NCBI GenBank assembly: GCA_019244945.1
Contig: JAFASD010000079.1
Coordinates: forward strand, 1-9,782
DNA: 9,782 nucleotides
Source: Acidobacteriaceae bacterium
Lineage (GTDB): Bacteria; Acidobacteriota; Terriglobia; Bryobacterales; Bryobacteraceae
Reading direction: 5' to 3'
Below, piece by piece: positions 9,647 to 9,782 of this stretch (its first letter is position 1; the number at the start of each line of letters is the position of its first letter). Made by a program: the position numbers and the translations under genes. A model generated the notes under the pieces. That model made no database searches. It worked only from the letters and a program-made list of their open reading frames with translations, and was not told the origin of the DNA.

Positions 9647-9782
9647 ATGGCAACCACCGTTGTTGCTCCGGAAATTCTTGAAAAACTCTTCGGCGATAGT
9701 GACTCCCGATACGAGCTGGTACGTGGCGTGCTTCAAGCAAAACCCATGGTGAGCATCTATCGCGGGCTGATGATCGGTTGGC
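9647..9782 (+). CDS. Uma2 family (DUF820) protein, N-terminal fragment
   Basis: An ATG nine bases after the kinase stop opens a frame that stays open for 45 codons to the window's right edge. The peptide begins MATTVVAPEILEKLF and continues with DSRYELVRGVLQAKPMVS (19-36). A YELv.G.l...P segment is the usual start of the DUF820/Uma2 restriction-endonuclease-like fold. This family is abundant in cyanobacteria, Acidobacteria and related genomes, and its role is poorly known. Catalytic Asp/Glu/Lys residues would lie beyond the edge and cannot be checked. No Shine-Dalgarno is visible; the short gap allows re-initiation after the kinase. The family call rests on one motif. Confidence 0.6.
   Translation, partial: MATTVVAPEILEKLFGDSDSRYELVRGVLQAKPMVSIYRGLMIGW

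Overview
The window looks like chromosomal DNA of a G+C-rich, soil-type bacterium, most probably an acidobacterium (Acidobacteriota). This assignment is an inference. It rests on the giant propeller-type hybrid histidine kinase, whose opening sequence resembles those abundant in Acidobacteria, on a secreted protein with an acidobacterial flavour, and on mostly weak Shine-Dalgarno sites. No RNA genes, mobile elements, CRISPR arrays or long non-coding stretches were found; coding density is very high.

The left third (about 1-2640) is a tight minus-strand operon. It reads 6-phosphofructokinase with pyrophosphate-type specificity residues, then a TIGR00300/LOR-SDH-domain protein (ornithine cyclodeaminase-like), then the 5' part of queF (preQ0 reductase). 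The first two genes are one base apart. queF overlaps the preceding stop codon as ATGA and runs off the left edge. A plausible -10 box and the window's only strong Shine-Dalgarno precede the kinase. The genes link glycolysis/gluconeogenesis, arginine/proline metabolism and tRNA queuosine synthesis, with no obvious single pathway.

The middle (2677-5168) holds two more minus-strand genes: a type III polyketide synthase with an intact Cys-His-Asn triad and, after a weak terminator-like hairpin, an exported protein with a Pro/Gly-rich linker and two probable globular parts. The usual tailoring partners of type III PKS loci are absent from the visible flanks.

The right half is on the plus strand. 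Facing the PKS is a small gene that fuses a receiver-like N-terminal domain to a DUF3052 domain; it may be leaderless. It is followed after 42 bases by a 1188-residue periplasm-sensing hybrid histidine kinase: signal peptide, 14 propeller-type repeats (enough for two seven-bladed propellers), Y_Y_Y domain, membrane helix, HisKA, HATPase and a C-terminal receiver. Nine bases after it begins a truncated gene that looks like a Uma2-family (DUF820) protein.

Nothing here proves a new system. The most unusual element is the receiver-DUF3052 fusion, divergent from an orphan type III PKS and directly upstream of a large sensor kinase.
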